In this document: in pieces, positions 7,430-13,825 of the stretch | Layout: each line of letters begins with the position of its first letter | Position numbering within the stretch: position 1 is the stretch's first letter | Assembly: GCA_031256875.1 (NCBI GenBank) | Contig: JAIRPQ010000123.1 | Coordinates: 1 to 33,279, forward strand | Reading direction: 5' to 3' | Source: Eubacteriales Family XIII. Incertae Sedis bacterium | GTDB taxonomy: Bacteria > Bacillota > Clostridia > Peptostreptococcales > Anaerovoracaceae | Length of the DNA: 33,279 nucleotides | The notes under the pieces: generated by a model | Told to the model about the DNA's origin: nothing | Database searches by the model: none | Seen by the model: the letters and a program-made list of their open reading frames with translations, nothing else | Made by a program: the position numbers and the translations under genes

Positions 7430-8578
7430 TCACGCGGTGGGGCAGCCGATATTTTCGCGGATGTCGTCGCGCATGGCGAGCGCGGCGGCGCGTGCGGCGG
7501 AAGCTACGGCGTTCAGGGATTGGCGCGTGTCTTCGGAATGTGTACGGGCAGGCGCGGCGTTCGCTGACGTGTGCGCGGCGTTCGCTGGAGTGTGCGCGGT
7601 GGCGGCGGTCATGGTTTCAGGCTTCCGCGAAATGGGCCCTTCGTCTGCGGGCCGCCCCTTTTGCCAGGCCGCTATGATGCCGCGCGATGAGTTGACTATG
7701 CAGCCGCGCCCGTTCGCGTCGAAAAATCCCTTAAGCTCTGCGGCCGTCGCGCCTTGAGCCCCATAGCCTGGCACGAGAAAAAATGTGTGCGGCATGAGCT
7801 GTCGCAGGCGTGCGCCGACCCTGGGGTGCGTCGCGCCCACAACGGCACCGACGGCGCTGTAGCCATAGCTCCCGACAAGCCCGCTGCCCCAGCGTTCGAC
7901 AAGCCGCCCGACATGCTCGTACAGCGGGGCTTCGACATCATCGCAATTATCGCCAACCACGCCGCCGCGCACTATCAAGTCCTGCAATTCCGCGCTGCTC
8001 TTGTTACTCGTTTTCACTAACACGAATATCGACTTACCCGCCAGGCGGCAAGCGTCCGCGAATGGCTTTATCCCATCGGTTCCCAGATACGGGTTGACCG
8101 TGACCGCGTCCTCGTTCCAGAGGTCATACCGTATCGCCTCGTCGCCGAGCTCCGGCGCTTCGGCAAAACCGTCCGCAGCCGCCCCGCCCACGGGTCCGAT
8201 TTCCACGCCGCCAAGGTGCGCGGCGTATGCTTCGGCGGTGCTGGATATATCGCCGCGCTTGACATCGCCGATGACATACAGCCCCTTCATTGCCGCGTAT
8301 CCGCAAGTCCGCACGTAGGCCAGGATGCCGTCCGCACCGTACATCTCATACATCGCCACCTGCGGCTTGACCGCCGGAACGATATCGCAAACGGCATCAA
8401 TTATTGCTTCATTATATAGAGAGAACATCTCCGCGACGGCCTGCGGCGTCCGCCCATGCGCATCGTACATCTCGTCGGCGAGAGCCGCAGGCATCATAGA
8501 AAGCGACGGGTCAAGCCCGACCACGGATGGGTTGCCCAGCTCATCTATCCTGCCTATCAACTTGTCAATATTTATCAT
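7430..8578 (-). CDS. pyrF: Orotidine 5'-phosphate decarboxylase PyrF (type 2)
   Basis: PyrF converts OMP to UMP, the last step of de novo synthesis. Type 2 family signatures are present: VGLDPSLSMMP near the N-terminus, KPQVAMYEMYGADG, the catalytic DVKRGDIS motif, VTVNPYLGTDG, VLVKTSNKSS, VPGYGAQG and VNSSRGII. The product is 382 residues against about 300 for the family. The excess is an Ala/Thr/His-rich insertion of about 45 residues (around 321-365, including ATAHTPANAAHTSANAAPA) between VNSSRGIIAAW and the final ARAAALAMRDDI helix, so the catalytic core is complete. AGAGGG lies 6 bases before the ATG. It lies upstream of the other pyr genes, separated by the sigma pair. Confidence 0.95.
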   Translation of the reverse strand: MINIDKLIGRIDELGNPSVVGLDPSLSMMPAALADEMYDAHGRTPQAVAEMFSLYNEAIIDAVCDIVPAVKPQVAMYEMYGADGILAYVRTCGYAAMKGLYVIGDVKRGDISSTAEAYAAHLGGVEIGPVGGAAADGFAEAPELGDEAIRYDLWNEDAVTVNPYLGTDGIKPFADACRLAGKSIFVLVKTSNKSSAELQDLIVRGGVVGDNCDDVEAPLYEHVGRLVERWGSGLVGSYGYSAVGAVVGATHPRVGARLRQLMPHTFFLVPGYGAQGATAAELKGFFDANGRGCIVNSSRGIIAAWQKGRPADEGPISRKPETMTAATAHTPANAAHTSANAAPARTHSEDTRQSLNAVASAARAAALAMRDDIRENIGCPTA

Positions 8579-8656
8579 TATGCCCTCTTAGTTATTGTTT
8601 CCATTACTTGAAAAGAATTAAAATAGCTGCGGTCGCGGACTAAAATCCACGACGAT

Positions 8657-8665
8657 ATTATATCA
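8657..8665 (-). promoter_or_regulatory. Extended -10 promoter for pyrF
   Basis: On the minus strand TGATATAAT (perfect TATAAT at 8657-8662 with an upstream TG) lies about 80 bases before the pyrF ATG. No good -35 is visible, as expected for extended -10 promoters. Confidence 0.5.
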
Positions 8666-8836
8666 TGCCGCGCGGATTTTTTATTGTTCGCCGTTTTTGT
8701 GCTTGCATTTTCAATATAATAGTATATAATAGTGTTCGGGAGTGCATCTGTTTTGGACACCTCCATAAAATTGAATTTCAGAAAGGCTGATTTCCATCCT
8801 CCCCCCCATTTTTTGTGATATCAGCCCCTAACATTG

Positions 8837-8870
8837 GAAAGTCCGATCTGATTCCCCAGGCCGGACTTTC
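8837..8870 (-). terminator. Hairpin downstream of DUF3267-type gene
   Basis: GAAAGTCCG (8837-8845) and CGGACTTTC (8862-8870) form a perfect 9-bp stem with a 16-base loop, 50 bases past the DUF3267 stop on the minus strand. There is no U tract on that strand, so termination is uncertain; the plus-strand side is followed by GCTTAATTTT. Confidence 0.4.
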
Positions 8871-8906
8871 GCTTAATTTTCTGTCTTTTTGGATGAGTTG
8901 CCGGCG

Positions 8907-8930
8907 GTTGCGCCCGGCCGTCAGGTTTTC
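8907..8930. repeat. 24-bp direct repeat, copy 1
   Basis: The plus-strand sequence beginning GTTGCGCCCGGCCGTCAGG matches 10048-10071 at 23 of 24 positions in the same orientation. This copy covers the stop codon and last codons of the DUF3267-type gene. Confidence 0.85.
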
Positions 8931-9520
8931 CTTTTTAGTATGTAAAATCCATATCTGCTAGGATGGTCAAGGATTTCCTTTGGTCGGTGCTTTAACAATA
9001 GTGCAATCATGAACAAATCTCCGCTACAAAACAATATGTTGTATAGGCTTAGCATAAAGAGATACCTGCTGTTAATTTGAATCGACAGAACAAACATCCC
9101 CATGCCAAGAATCGCAAAGGGCGCCAACCCCGCACAGGCATAGCCTACTGCGCTTATGGGCTTGGTGCAGCTGCAGTACGGTGATATCTTATTTATTCCA
9201 AAATGTATTTTATCGCGCCATGTTCCCGAAGTGAACATGGAAAAAAACACGCCATGAAGCAATTCGTGGATGACAATGGATGCCAGTAACAGCATTAACA
9301 TCAGCGGGGTACTAGTGTACGCTGATTGATCCAGCGGAAAGAGATGATAATATACTGCATGGAAAATATACGCTATCGCTATTGCCGCAATCATTCCAAA
9401 TACATTTGCTTTCAGCATTGAAACACTGACTTCCACGATATTGTACCCGTTGTTTGCATAAACCGTTCGCGTGTCGGCGTATTTCTTATATGCAGCTTGT
9501 TCCTTCTCGCTGTTCCACAT
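8921..9520 (-). CDS. DUF3267-type membrane protein with zinc-peptidase-like HELLHG motif
   Basis: The 199-residue product has several hydrophobic segments. The first (about residues 40-58) is followed by a second, LMLMLLLASIVIHELLHGVFF. The HELLH pattern in a membrane helix is typical of DUF3267 or site-2-protease-like putative metallopeptidases. Further hydrophobic segments (ISAVGYACAGLAPFAILGMG, YLFMLSLYNILF) follow, with an ND/GD-like SGDLFMIALLL that could supply the third metal ligand. The start at 9520 has an excellent GGAGGTAATA site; upstream extension is not needed. It is next to the double-glycine peptide gene, so an immunity or processing role in a bacteriocin locus is possible, but this is inference. 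Base composition is more AT-rich than in the flanking operons, suggesting acquisition. Confidence 0.75.
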   Translation of the reverse strand: MWNSEKEQAAYKKYADTRTVYANNGYNIVEVSVSMLKANVFGMIAAIAIAYIFHAVYYHLFPLDQSAYTSTPLMLMLLLASIVIHELLHGVFFSMFTSGTWRDKIHFGINKISPYCSCTKPISAVGYACAGLAPFAILGMGMFVLSIQINSRYLFMLSLYNILFCSGDLFMIALLLKHRPKEILDHPSRYGFYILKRKT

Positions 9521-9611
9521 ATTATTACCTCCGCAATGTCTCGATATGGACGATGCCGATTTACAGGACCGTAAACAAAAAAATGCATTGCCTACAGTGC
9601 TGCAGGCATGT

Positions 9612-9908
9612 TTACTCCCTATTAAGCTGTGCGTTAAATCCTGCAATGTATGCACTGCCGCATGCGATTCCGCCACAGAACATTATTGCTGACCAAGCAG
9701 ACGATATCCAGTTGCGTGCTTTTGTTTTCCCGTATTTCCTTACGCAGGCTTTTGCATCCTCCTTAGCTTCATCATATGTAAATTTCAATATTGTAACAGC
9801 AATGGTTGCAGCAAATATAGCCCAAGCCCCGCCTTCCGTATACATCATCTCATCTTCAGTCATAGCCACCGCGTTGCGCGGAAGAACCATTTCACCTGTA
9901 TAAGTCAT
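9612..9908 (-). CDS. Double-glycine-leader bacteriocin-like peptide
   Basis: The 98-residue precursor begins MTYTGEMVLPRNAVAMTEDE and reaches MMYTEGG at residues 21-27, a leader ending in Gly-Gly with acidic and hydrophobic positions typical of substrates of C39 peptidase-containing ABC exporters. The predicted 71-residue mature part starts AWAIFAATIAVTI, has a charged middle (DEAKEDAKACVRKYGKTKAR) and a Gly-rich hydrophobic second half with two Cys (IMFCGGIACGSAYIAG). Such two-helix, Gly-rich layout fits class II-type bacteriocins. AGGAGG lies 8 bases before the ATG. It precedes the DUF3267 gene and follows the collapsed exporter gene on the same strand, so it may no longer be exported by its cognate transporter. 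Confidence 0.7.
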   Translation of the reverse strand: MTYTGEMVLPRNAVAMTEDEMMYTEGGAWAIFAATIAVTILKFTYDEAKEDAKACVRKYGKTKARNWISSAWSAIMFCGGIACGSAYIAGFNAQLNRE

Positions 9909-10047
9909 TTCTATGCCTCCTTGTATCTTTTTATTAATCCAGTCATATATTTTTGTTAACGCTGTTTATGCCACCAATTTCGTGGTATAAATAATATGAG
10001 CACATTCGGCGTTTGCCTCGTATGCGCATGCCGATATGTGTCTTGCT

Positions 10048-10071
10048 GTTGCGCCCAGCCGTCAGGTTTTC
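10048..10071. repeat. 24-bp direct repeat, copy 2
   Basis: It matches 8907-8930 at 23 of 24 positions, same orientation, 1141 bp apart. Together the copies bracket the double-glycine peptide and DUF3267 genes. Confidence 0.85.
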
Positions 10072-10178
10072 GCTGCGGCGGGCGCATCCTTTGTTCCGGA
10101 TCTTTGCCTGTTCACGCTTTTCTCTCCTTTCATGGTTCATGGCTGTAACTTTCCAGCTTCACGGCGCTATTGCTTTTA

Positions 10179-10239
10179 CGGACTGCCTCCCGCCTTGTGT
10201 ATTGCGGGCCTAAGCCCGCAATGACGAATGGGCAGTCCG
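10179..10239. repeat. Nested (compound) palindrome
   Basis: The outer arms CGGACTGCC (10179-10187) and GGCAGTCCG (10231-10239) are perfect, as are the inner arms ATTGCGGGC (10201-10209) and GCCCGCAAT (10214-10222) around a CTAA loop. The element lies 20 bases past the stop of the exporter remnant. Its inner end resembles the 1238-1292 element. It could be a REP-like dispersed palindrome, a small non-autonomous mobile element, or a terminator. Confidence 0.8.
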
Positions 10240-10259
10240 CTTGGCGCCTGCGCCGGATG

Positions 10260-10778
10260 CTACGTGTATCTCATCTCGTCGCCATCCGCTTCGGACGGCG
10301 CGGCGGGTTCCTCCGCCTGTCCGCCGCCGCGCATTTCCTCTGCGGCCACGAAATTGCCCTGCTGCATCTCCCACAGCCGCCGGTACATGCCGCCTTTGGC
10401 CATCAGCTCGCCGTGGCTGCCCTGCTCCATGACCTTCCCCTTGTCCAGCACCACGATGCTGTCGCAGTGCTTTACCGTGGATAGCCTGTGCGCGACTATG
10501 AGCATGGTCTTGCCCTTGAACTTGTTGTATATCATGTCGAAGATGATGCCCTCTGTGCCGAAGTCGAGGTTGCTCGTGCTCTCGTCGAGGATGTAGAAGT
10601 CGTTGGCTTTCAGGAACGCGCGAGCCAGGCCGATGAGGTTCGTGCCGAGGATGTCGGTTCCCATCATGTCGCGCAGCTTCGTGATGGTCGTCTCTTTCCT
10701 GTAGTGCAGGCAGACCATGGCGAGACATGCCGCCGCGCAGTCCGTGGCATCGTGCTGCTTTACGAAAGTGTACCTCAC
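10260..10778 (-). pseudogene. Collapsed peptidase-containing ABC bacteriocin exporter
   Basis: The N-terminus VRYTFVKQHDATDCAAACLA is the start of a C39 peptidase domain with the catalytic Cys (QHDATDC). It runs to about residue 54 (DMMGTDILGTNLIGL). It then joins directly to the C-terminal part of an ABC ATPase: ARAFLKANDFYILDESTSNL (end of signature region, Walker B, D-loop) and the H-loop (IVAHRLSTVKHCD), with the normal tail. The catalytic His/Asp of C39, all transmembrane helices, Walker A and the LSGGQ signature are missing. Full-length relatives are about 700 residues; this is 172. The frame is preserved, as if short homology around GL-ARA allowed an internal deletion. The GTG start at 10778 follows a strong GGAGG and overlaps the upstream 46-residue ORF. 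It cannot transport. Confidence 0.8.
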
Positions 10779-10915
10779 GGATTGCCTCCGCTGCGTACAT
10801 GCCAAAGGCATGGGGCATGGACATTGCCTCCGGCCGCCGCGAATCGGCGGTGCGCCTCTGTCCCCATGCATGGCGGCGCGTATGTCGCCGGCCTTTTGGA
10901 TAGCTCCCCGCTCAT
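10775..10915 (-). CDS. Small ORF translationally coupled to exporter remnant
   Basis: This 46-residue frame starts MSGELSKRPATYAPPCMGTE and ends WHVRSGGNP. A strong AGGAGG lies 10 bases before the ATG, and its TGA overlaps the GTG of the exporter remnant by four bases, a typical coupled arrangement. The protein has two Cys and no recognised domain. It could be a short precursor peptide, the tail of a lost upstream gene, or an accidental frame in GC-rich DNA. The ribosome site and coupling are the only support. Confidence 0.4.
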   Translation of the reverse strand: MSGELSKRPATYAPPCMGTEAHRRFAAAGGNVHAPCLWHVRSGGNP

Positions 10916-11045
10916 CCTCGATTCACCTCCTCGCACAACAAAAGCTGCCTTGATGCTACCCATTATTCCATAGCGTGATTTTCCTGTCAATACCGAAATT
11001 GGGAGTGTCGATAAAATTTATAATTTTTACAAACTGCTTGTTTTT

Positions 11046-11408
11046 TCAATGAATATCCCCCATGACCTCACTGCGGACGCGGCATTTTGAATGCAACAGC
11101 TTGCCGACAGCAGCTACCGCCGATGAATAATTTTTGAAACTGCTGTATGGGATGTCTTTTTTTATAAAGACCAAATCGCGCTTGTACATCGGGTTATCGT
11201 TGATGAAATTGTTTTGGCCAATATTGATCCACCTTTCAAAATCATCGGCCATCGTTTTCGAAATGTCATATCCTGCATTGGCAGACAGCTCTTGCAGTTT
11301 GCAAAGGCTGATTTTTTTTCTGCTGTCGTCGCTGTGAATTACGCAATAGTACATATGCAGTTTGATGACTTCGATGGATTCTCTGTCTGAAAAAAGTGGT
11401 ATCTTCAA
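11046..11408 (-). CDS. Uncharacterised protein
   Basis: I do not recognise the family. The segment from about 11408 down has ordinary protein-like composition and few GC-rich codons. It contains LFSDRESIEVIKLHMYYCVI, SLCKLQELSANAGYD, DDFERWINIGQNNF and YSSFKNYSSAVAAVGKLLHS, suggesting a small helical soluble protein of about 120 residues. The start is uncertain: no ATG lies at the head, and a TTG at 11408 preceded by GGAA is the best candidate. The same frame stays open to 11756, but that part reads antisense to the toxin gene and looks like shadow. The gene may be truncated at its 5' end where it meets the toxin-antitoxin remnant. Confidence 0.45.
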   Translation of the reverse strand: MKIPLFSDRESIEVIKLHMYYCVIHSDDSRKKISLCKLQELSANAGYDISKTMADDFERWINIGQNNFINDNPMYKRDLVFIKKDIPYSSFKNYSSAVAAVGKLLHSKCRVRSEVMGDIH

Positions 11409-11509
11409 ATGGCATTCCGTTTCGTCTGACAGCCGAAATTGACGACGAATCCGATGCCATGATGCTGACGCGCAAGCTGTCAAGGCGGAGCCTGAACCAT
11501 GAGGGGTGA
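11396..11509 (+). pseudogene. Antitoxin gene remnant, 5'-truncated
   Basis: In the frame just ahead of the MazF-like gene, the sequence reads RLTAEIDDESDAMMLTRKLS, then RRSLNHEG and a TGA that overlaps the toxin ATG by 11 bases, as is usual in type II toxin-antitoxin operons. Only about 37 codons are open from a GTG at 11396, and no ribosome site precedes it, so the N-terminal part appears lost. Assignment rests on position, overlap and composition, not on a recognised fold. Confidence 0.4.
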
Positions 11510-11945
11510 AATATGGGTCGCGCGCGCGGAGTTGTACGCGACTAAGGTGAGACCGGCACTTGTCGTACAGTCGGATGACCATGACGCATACGATTCGACC
11601 GTCACCTGTTTGTTCACAGGCTTTGAGAGCGATAACGATATCGCACGTGTTCGAATTGAGCCAGACTCGCAAAACTGCTTGAATGCGACAAGTTTTGTAA
11701 TGACGGACAAAATATTTTCGTTCGACAAGAACGATCTCGATAAGCGCATCGGGCACTTGTCGGACAAGGAGGGGTGCGTTCCTTTATATTGCGAATGCTT
11801 TTGCCGGATTTTTTGTGAACAGCTTTTGCGTTATTTCGGCGCACATCCAGTCGGTGCCGAGGTAGGGGATGAAATTCTTTATCATGTGGTCCAGCCCTAT
11901 CTGGCCGCCGTATCCTCGGAGCCTTTTGCGCGTGACATCCAGTGA
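11499..11945 (+). pseudogene. MazF/PemK-family toxin with replaced C-terminus
   Basis: The N-terminus MRGEIWVARAELYATKVRPA followed by LVVQSDD matches the MazF/PemK pattern (RGEIW, then RPxLVVQ). It continues through a typical core (VTCLFTGFES, NATSFVMTDKIFSFDKNDL, IGHLSDKE) to about residue 90, where a normal toxin would end with a helix. Here the frame instead runs on for about 58 residues through the 3' end of the phosphotriesterase-like gene in antisense, overlapping it by 162 bases. The native C-terminus is therefore lost. The family cleaves mRNA; activity of this chimera is doubtful. With the 5'-truncated antitoxin it forms a remnant eroded on both sides. Confidence 0.65.
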
Positions 11946-12986
11946 CAGCATCAGTCTGTCGGCATGGCCGCATGATATCATCCCGCGAATCAGCCTTGCT
12001 TCCTCTGCATCGCTGTGGTAGCCGTCCCGCGTAATCGTGTCGTACTCTATGTACGCGCCCCACTCGGCCAGTTCCCTGTGCAAACCTGCATCGGGGACGG
12101 CTCTATCAAGATGGCAAAATATGGTGCGTTCCGGCTTAACGCCGCGCTCCGCGAGAAACCCCGCGATCCGCAGTGGGTCTGCCCCTTTGTCAACGTGAAT
12201 CATTATCGCCACGCCTGTGTCCGCGCTCGCGCGTGCGGCAGCGGAGAAAAGCTTGGCGTGCAGCTCCGTGAAAACGGGCTCTAGCGCCGTCTTGATGAAC
12301 CCCGCCCTGTACGCCGTGCGGTCAATGCCGCCGGAGTCATCATAGCGTTCACCACCACCGGAGCCGCCGGAGCCACTGGAGTCGCCATAGCGTTCACCAC
12401 CACTGGAGCCGCCGGAGCCGCCACAGCGTTCAATGCATCCGGAGTCGCAGGAACGGTCACCACCATCGGCGCGGCTGTCCTCATAAAACGGGCTAGCGTA
12501 CATGCCGACACGAATCTCGTCGGCGAATATTTTCGCAAGCTCCATTTCACCGAGTTCTAGAAACGGGTTTCCCGCGCCACCCTCGCCGTAGTAGAACAGC
12601 TTGTGAAATCCCGTGGCGGCTATGACATGCACCCCGCATTCCTTGGAGAGCTTGTACAGGGATTCGGCGTTCCGCCCCGTGAACGTGGGCTGGGCGTCAG
12701 CTATAGCCGAGCCTCCCGCTTTCTTATACGCCCTAAGATCGAGTACTGTCCTGTACAGATCGTCGATGCACAGCTGCGGGAAGATCTCCGACGCGGGGCC
12801 GCCCTCGATGTAGAGATGCTCGTGCGGCTGGCAAAAGCCCAGCTCCTCGGGTTTGATGTCGCCGGCAACCGTTATGATCCGCTTGCCGCCATGCGCCGTT
12901 CCTGTTTCCGCATCGGCTCCGTGGCCGCCCTTCGTGGCTGACACTCGCTGACCCGCGAAGGCGTTTTTTGCGCTATCCATATCCAT
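11784..12986 (-). CDS. Phosphotriesterase-like lactonase with Gly/Ser-rich insertion
   Basis: This is an amidohydrolase of the PTE-like family, several members of which hydrolyse sugar or phosphosugar lactones. Metal motifs are visible: QPHEHLYIEGG (HxH), GFIKTALE (bridging carboxylated Lys), IMIHVDKG, IFCHLDR and the catalytic LSLDVTRK Asp. The ATG at 12986 shares one base with the TGA of the KDPG aldolase gene. Length is about 400 residues against 300-330 for relatives. The excess is an N-terminal extension and a roughly 55-residue Gly/Ser/Asp/Tyr-rich insertion between MYASPFYED and RAGFIKTALE, encoded by short tandem repeats at about 12305-12475. It is the last gene of the operon, and a role in opening a (phospho)aldonolactone is inferred. 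Confidence 0.85.
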   Translation of the reverse strand: MDMDSAKNAFAGQRVSATKGGHGADAETGTAHGGKRIITVAGDIKPEELGFCQPHEHLYIEGGPASEIFPQLCIDDLYRTVLDLRAYKKAGGSAIADAQPTFTGRNAESLYKLSKECGVHVIAATGFHKLFYYGEGGAGNPFLELGEMELAKIFADEIRVGMYASPFYEDSRADGGDRSCDSGCIERCGGSGGSSGGERYGDSSGSGGSGGGERYDDSGGIDRTAYRAGFIKTALEPVFTELHAKLFSAAARASADTGVAIMIHVDKGADPLRIAGFLAERGVKPERTIFCHLDRAVPDAGLHRELAEWGAYIEYDTITRDGYHSDAEEARLIRGMISCGHADRLMLSLDVTRKRLRGYGGQIGLDHMIKNFIPYLGTDWMCAEITQKLFTKNPAKAFAI

Positions 12987-13630
12987 CAGGCGCTGTGCGC
13001 GGCTCTCGCGGTGGCCAGCGCCTCCACCGATTTCCGGCACACTTCCGTAATACCTGCGAAGTTTCCTTCCATTATATATGCCTGTGGGCAGAGCCACCCG
13101 CCGCCTATCGCCATCACCTGCGGCATCGCGAAGTCGGCGAGGTTGCCCAGTCCGACGCCGCCAGTCGGGATGAAGCGCACCGACGGGAACGGCCCTGACA
13201 GCGCTTTTATCGCGCCGGCCCCGCCGTAGACATTGGCGGGGAAGAATTTCAGCGCGTTCAGACCGAGCTTCAGCGCTGCGCTGATTTCCGTGGGCGTGAC
13301 GCACCCAGGGTAGACCGCCACACCGCGCTCTTTGCACCACGCCACTACCTCCACATCGAACCCGGGCGAAACGATGAATCTCGCGCCACGTTCCACGGCC
13401 GCCTTCGCCGACGCGAGCGACAGTACGGTCCCCGCACCGACCAGCACCTCGGCCGCGCACTCGGACGCATTCGCGATAGCGTCCAGCCCCGCGTCCGTCC
13501 TGAGCGTTATCTCCATCACTCCTACGCCGCCGTCCGAGAGCGCGGCCGCAGTATCCGCTGCGTCTGCCGCATCGTCGATCACGACCACGGGCACCAGCCC
13601 TATATTTCCAATCCTATCGCCAATATCCAT
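12986..13630 (-). CDS. eda: KDPG/KHG aldolase (Eda-type)
   Basis: This class I aldolase cleaves 2-keto-3-deoxy-6-phosphogluconate, or a related 2-keto-3-deoxy acid, to pyruvate and an aldehyde. Diagnostic motifs are MEITLRT (catalytic Glu), VGAGTV, FIVSPGF, PGCVTPTEI, LKFFPAN (Schiff-base Lys) and FIPTGGV followed by GGGWLC. Length 214 matches the family. GGAGGG lies 5 bases before the ATG. It is coupled to the lactonase gene downstream. Phosphorylated substrate specificity cannot be told from sequence; the operon has a kinase but no visible dehydratase. Confidence 0.93.
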   Translation of the reverse strand: MDIGDRIGNIGLVPVVVIDDAADAADTAAALSDGGVGVMEITLRTDAGLDAIANASECAAEVLVGAGTVLSLASAKAAVERGARFIVSPGFDVEVVAWCKERGVAVYPGCVTPTEISAALKLGLNALKFFPANVYGGAGAIKALSGPFPSVRFIPTGGVGLGNLADFAMPQVMAIGGGWLCPQAYIMEGNFAGITEVCRKSVEALATARAAHSA

Positions 13631-13644
13631 GCTTCCCTCCGTTC

Positions 13645-13815
13645 ATCCAACCTACCAGCTAAGCCCACGCGCTCAGTCTACACGCCGCGACCGCCTGCCC
13701 GAACTGACAAGTTCCAAATCCGTTCGCATCCAGCCGCCGCGTCTATCCAACCTGCCTAGCCAAACCCACGCGCTCAGTCTACACGCCGCGACCGCCTATC
13801 CAGCCAAGCCCACGC
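13645..13815. repeat. About 100-bp direct repeat, two copies and a fragment
   Basis: A segment of about 50 bases (containing CACGCGCTCAGTCTACACGC) occurs at about 13645-13697 and again at 13745-13798, with a third fragment (CCAGCCAAGCCCACGCGCCA) at about 13800-13820. It fills the spacer between the cupin isomerase and aldolase genes. No gene is present in it. Confidence 0.8.
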
Positions 13816-13825
13816 GCCAGCCCAT

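Larger units (their letters stand above)
8579..8920. other. Intergenic region between DUF3267 gene and pyrF
   Basis: No gene is supported. A 62-codon minus frame ending at the pyrF start has no ribosome site and no recognisable sequence. The region holds the pyrF extended -10 box, a C-run at about 8803-8810, and the 8837-8870 hairpin after the DUF3267 gene. Confidence 0.5.
9909..10259. other. Spacer between exporter remnant and peptide gene
   Basis: The 351-base spacer contains copy 2 of the 24-bp direct repeat and the compound palindrome at 10179-10239. A tiny minus-strand ORF at 10062-10115 starts at a GTG behind AAAGGAG, encodes 17 residues and ends AAAKT-stop inside the repeat. The peptide's last codons coincide with the repeat just as those of the DUF3267 gene do, so the ORF may be a gene remnant. 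No complete gene is supported. Confidence 0.5.

Noticed and set aside
8578..8766. A 62-codon minus frame ending at the pyrF start
   Set aside because: It has no ribosome site and no recognisable sequence, and the pyrF promoter lies within it.
9943..10140. A 65-codon minus frame upstream of the double-glycine peptide
   Set aside because: No ribosome site before its ATG and no domain; it spans the direct repeat and reads as Arg-rich filler.
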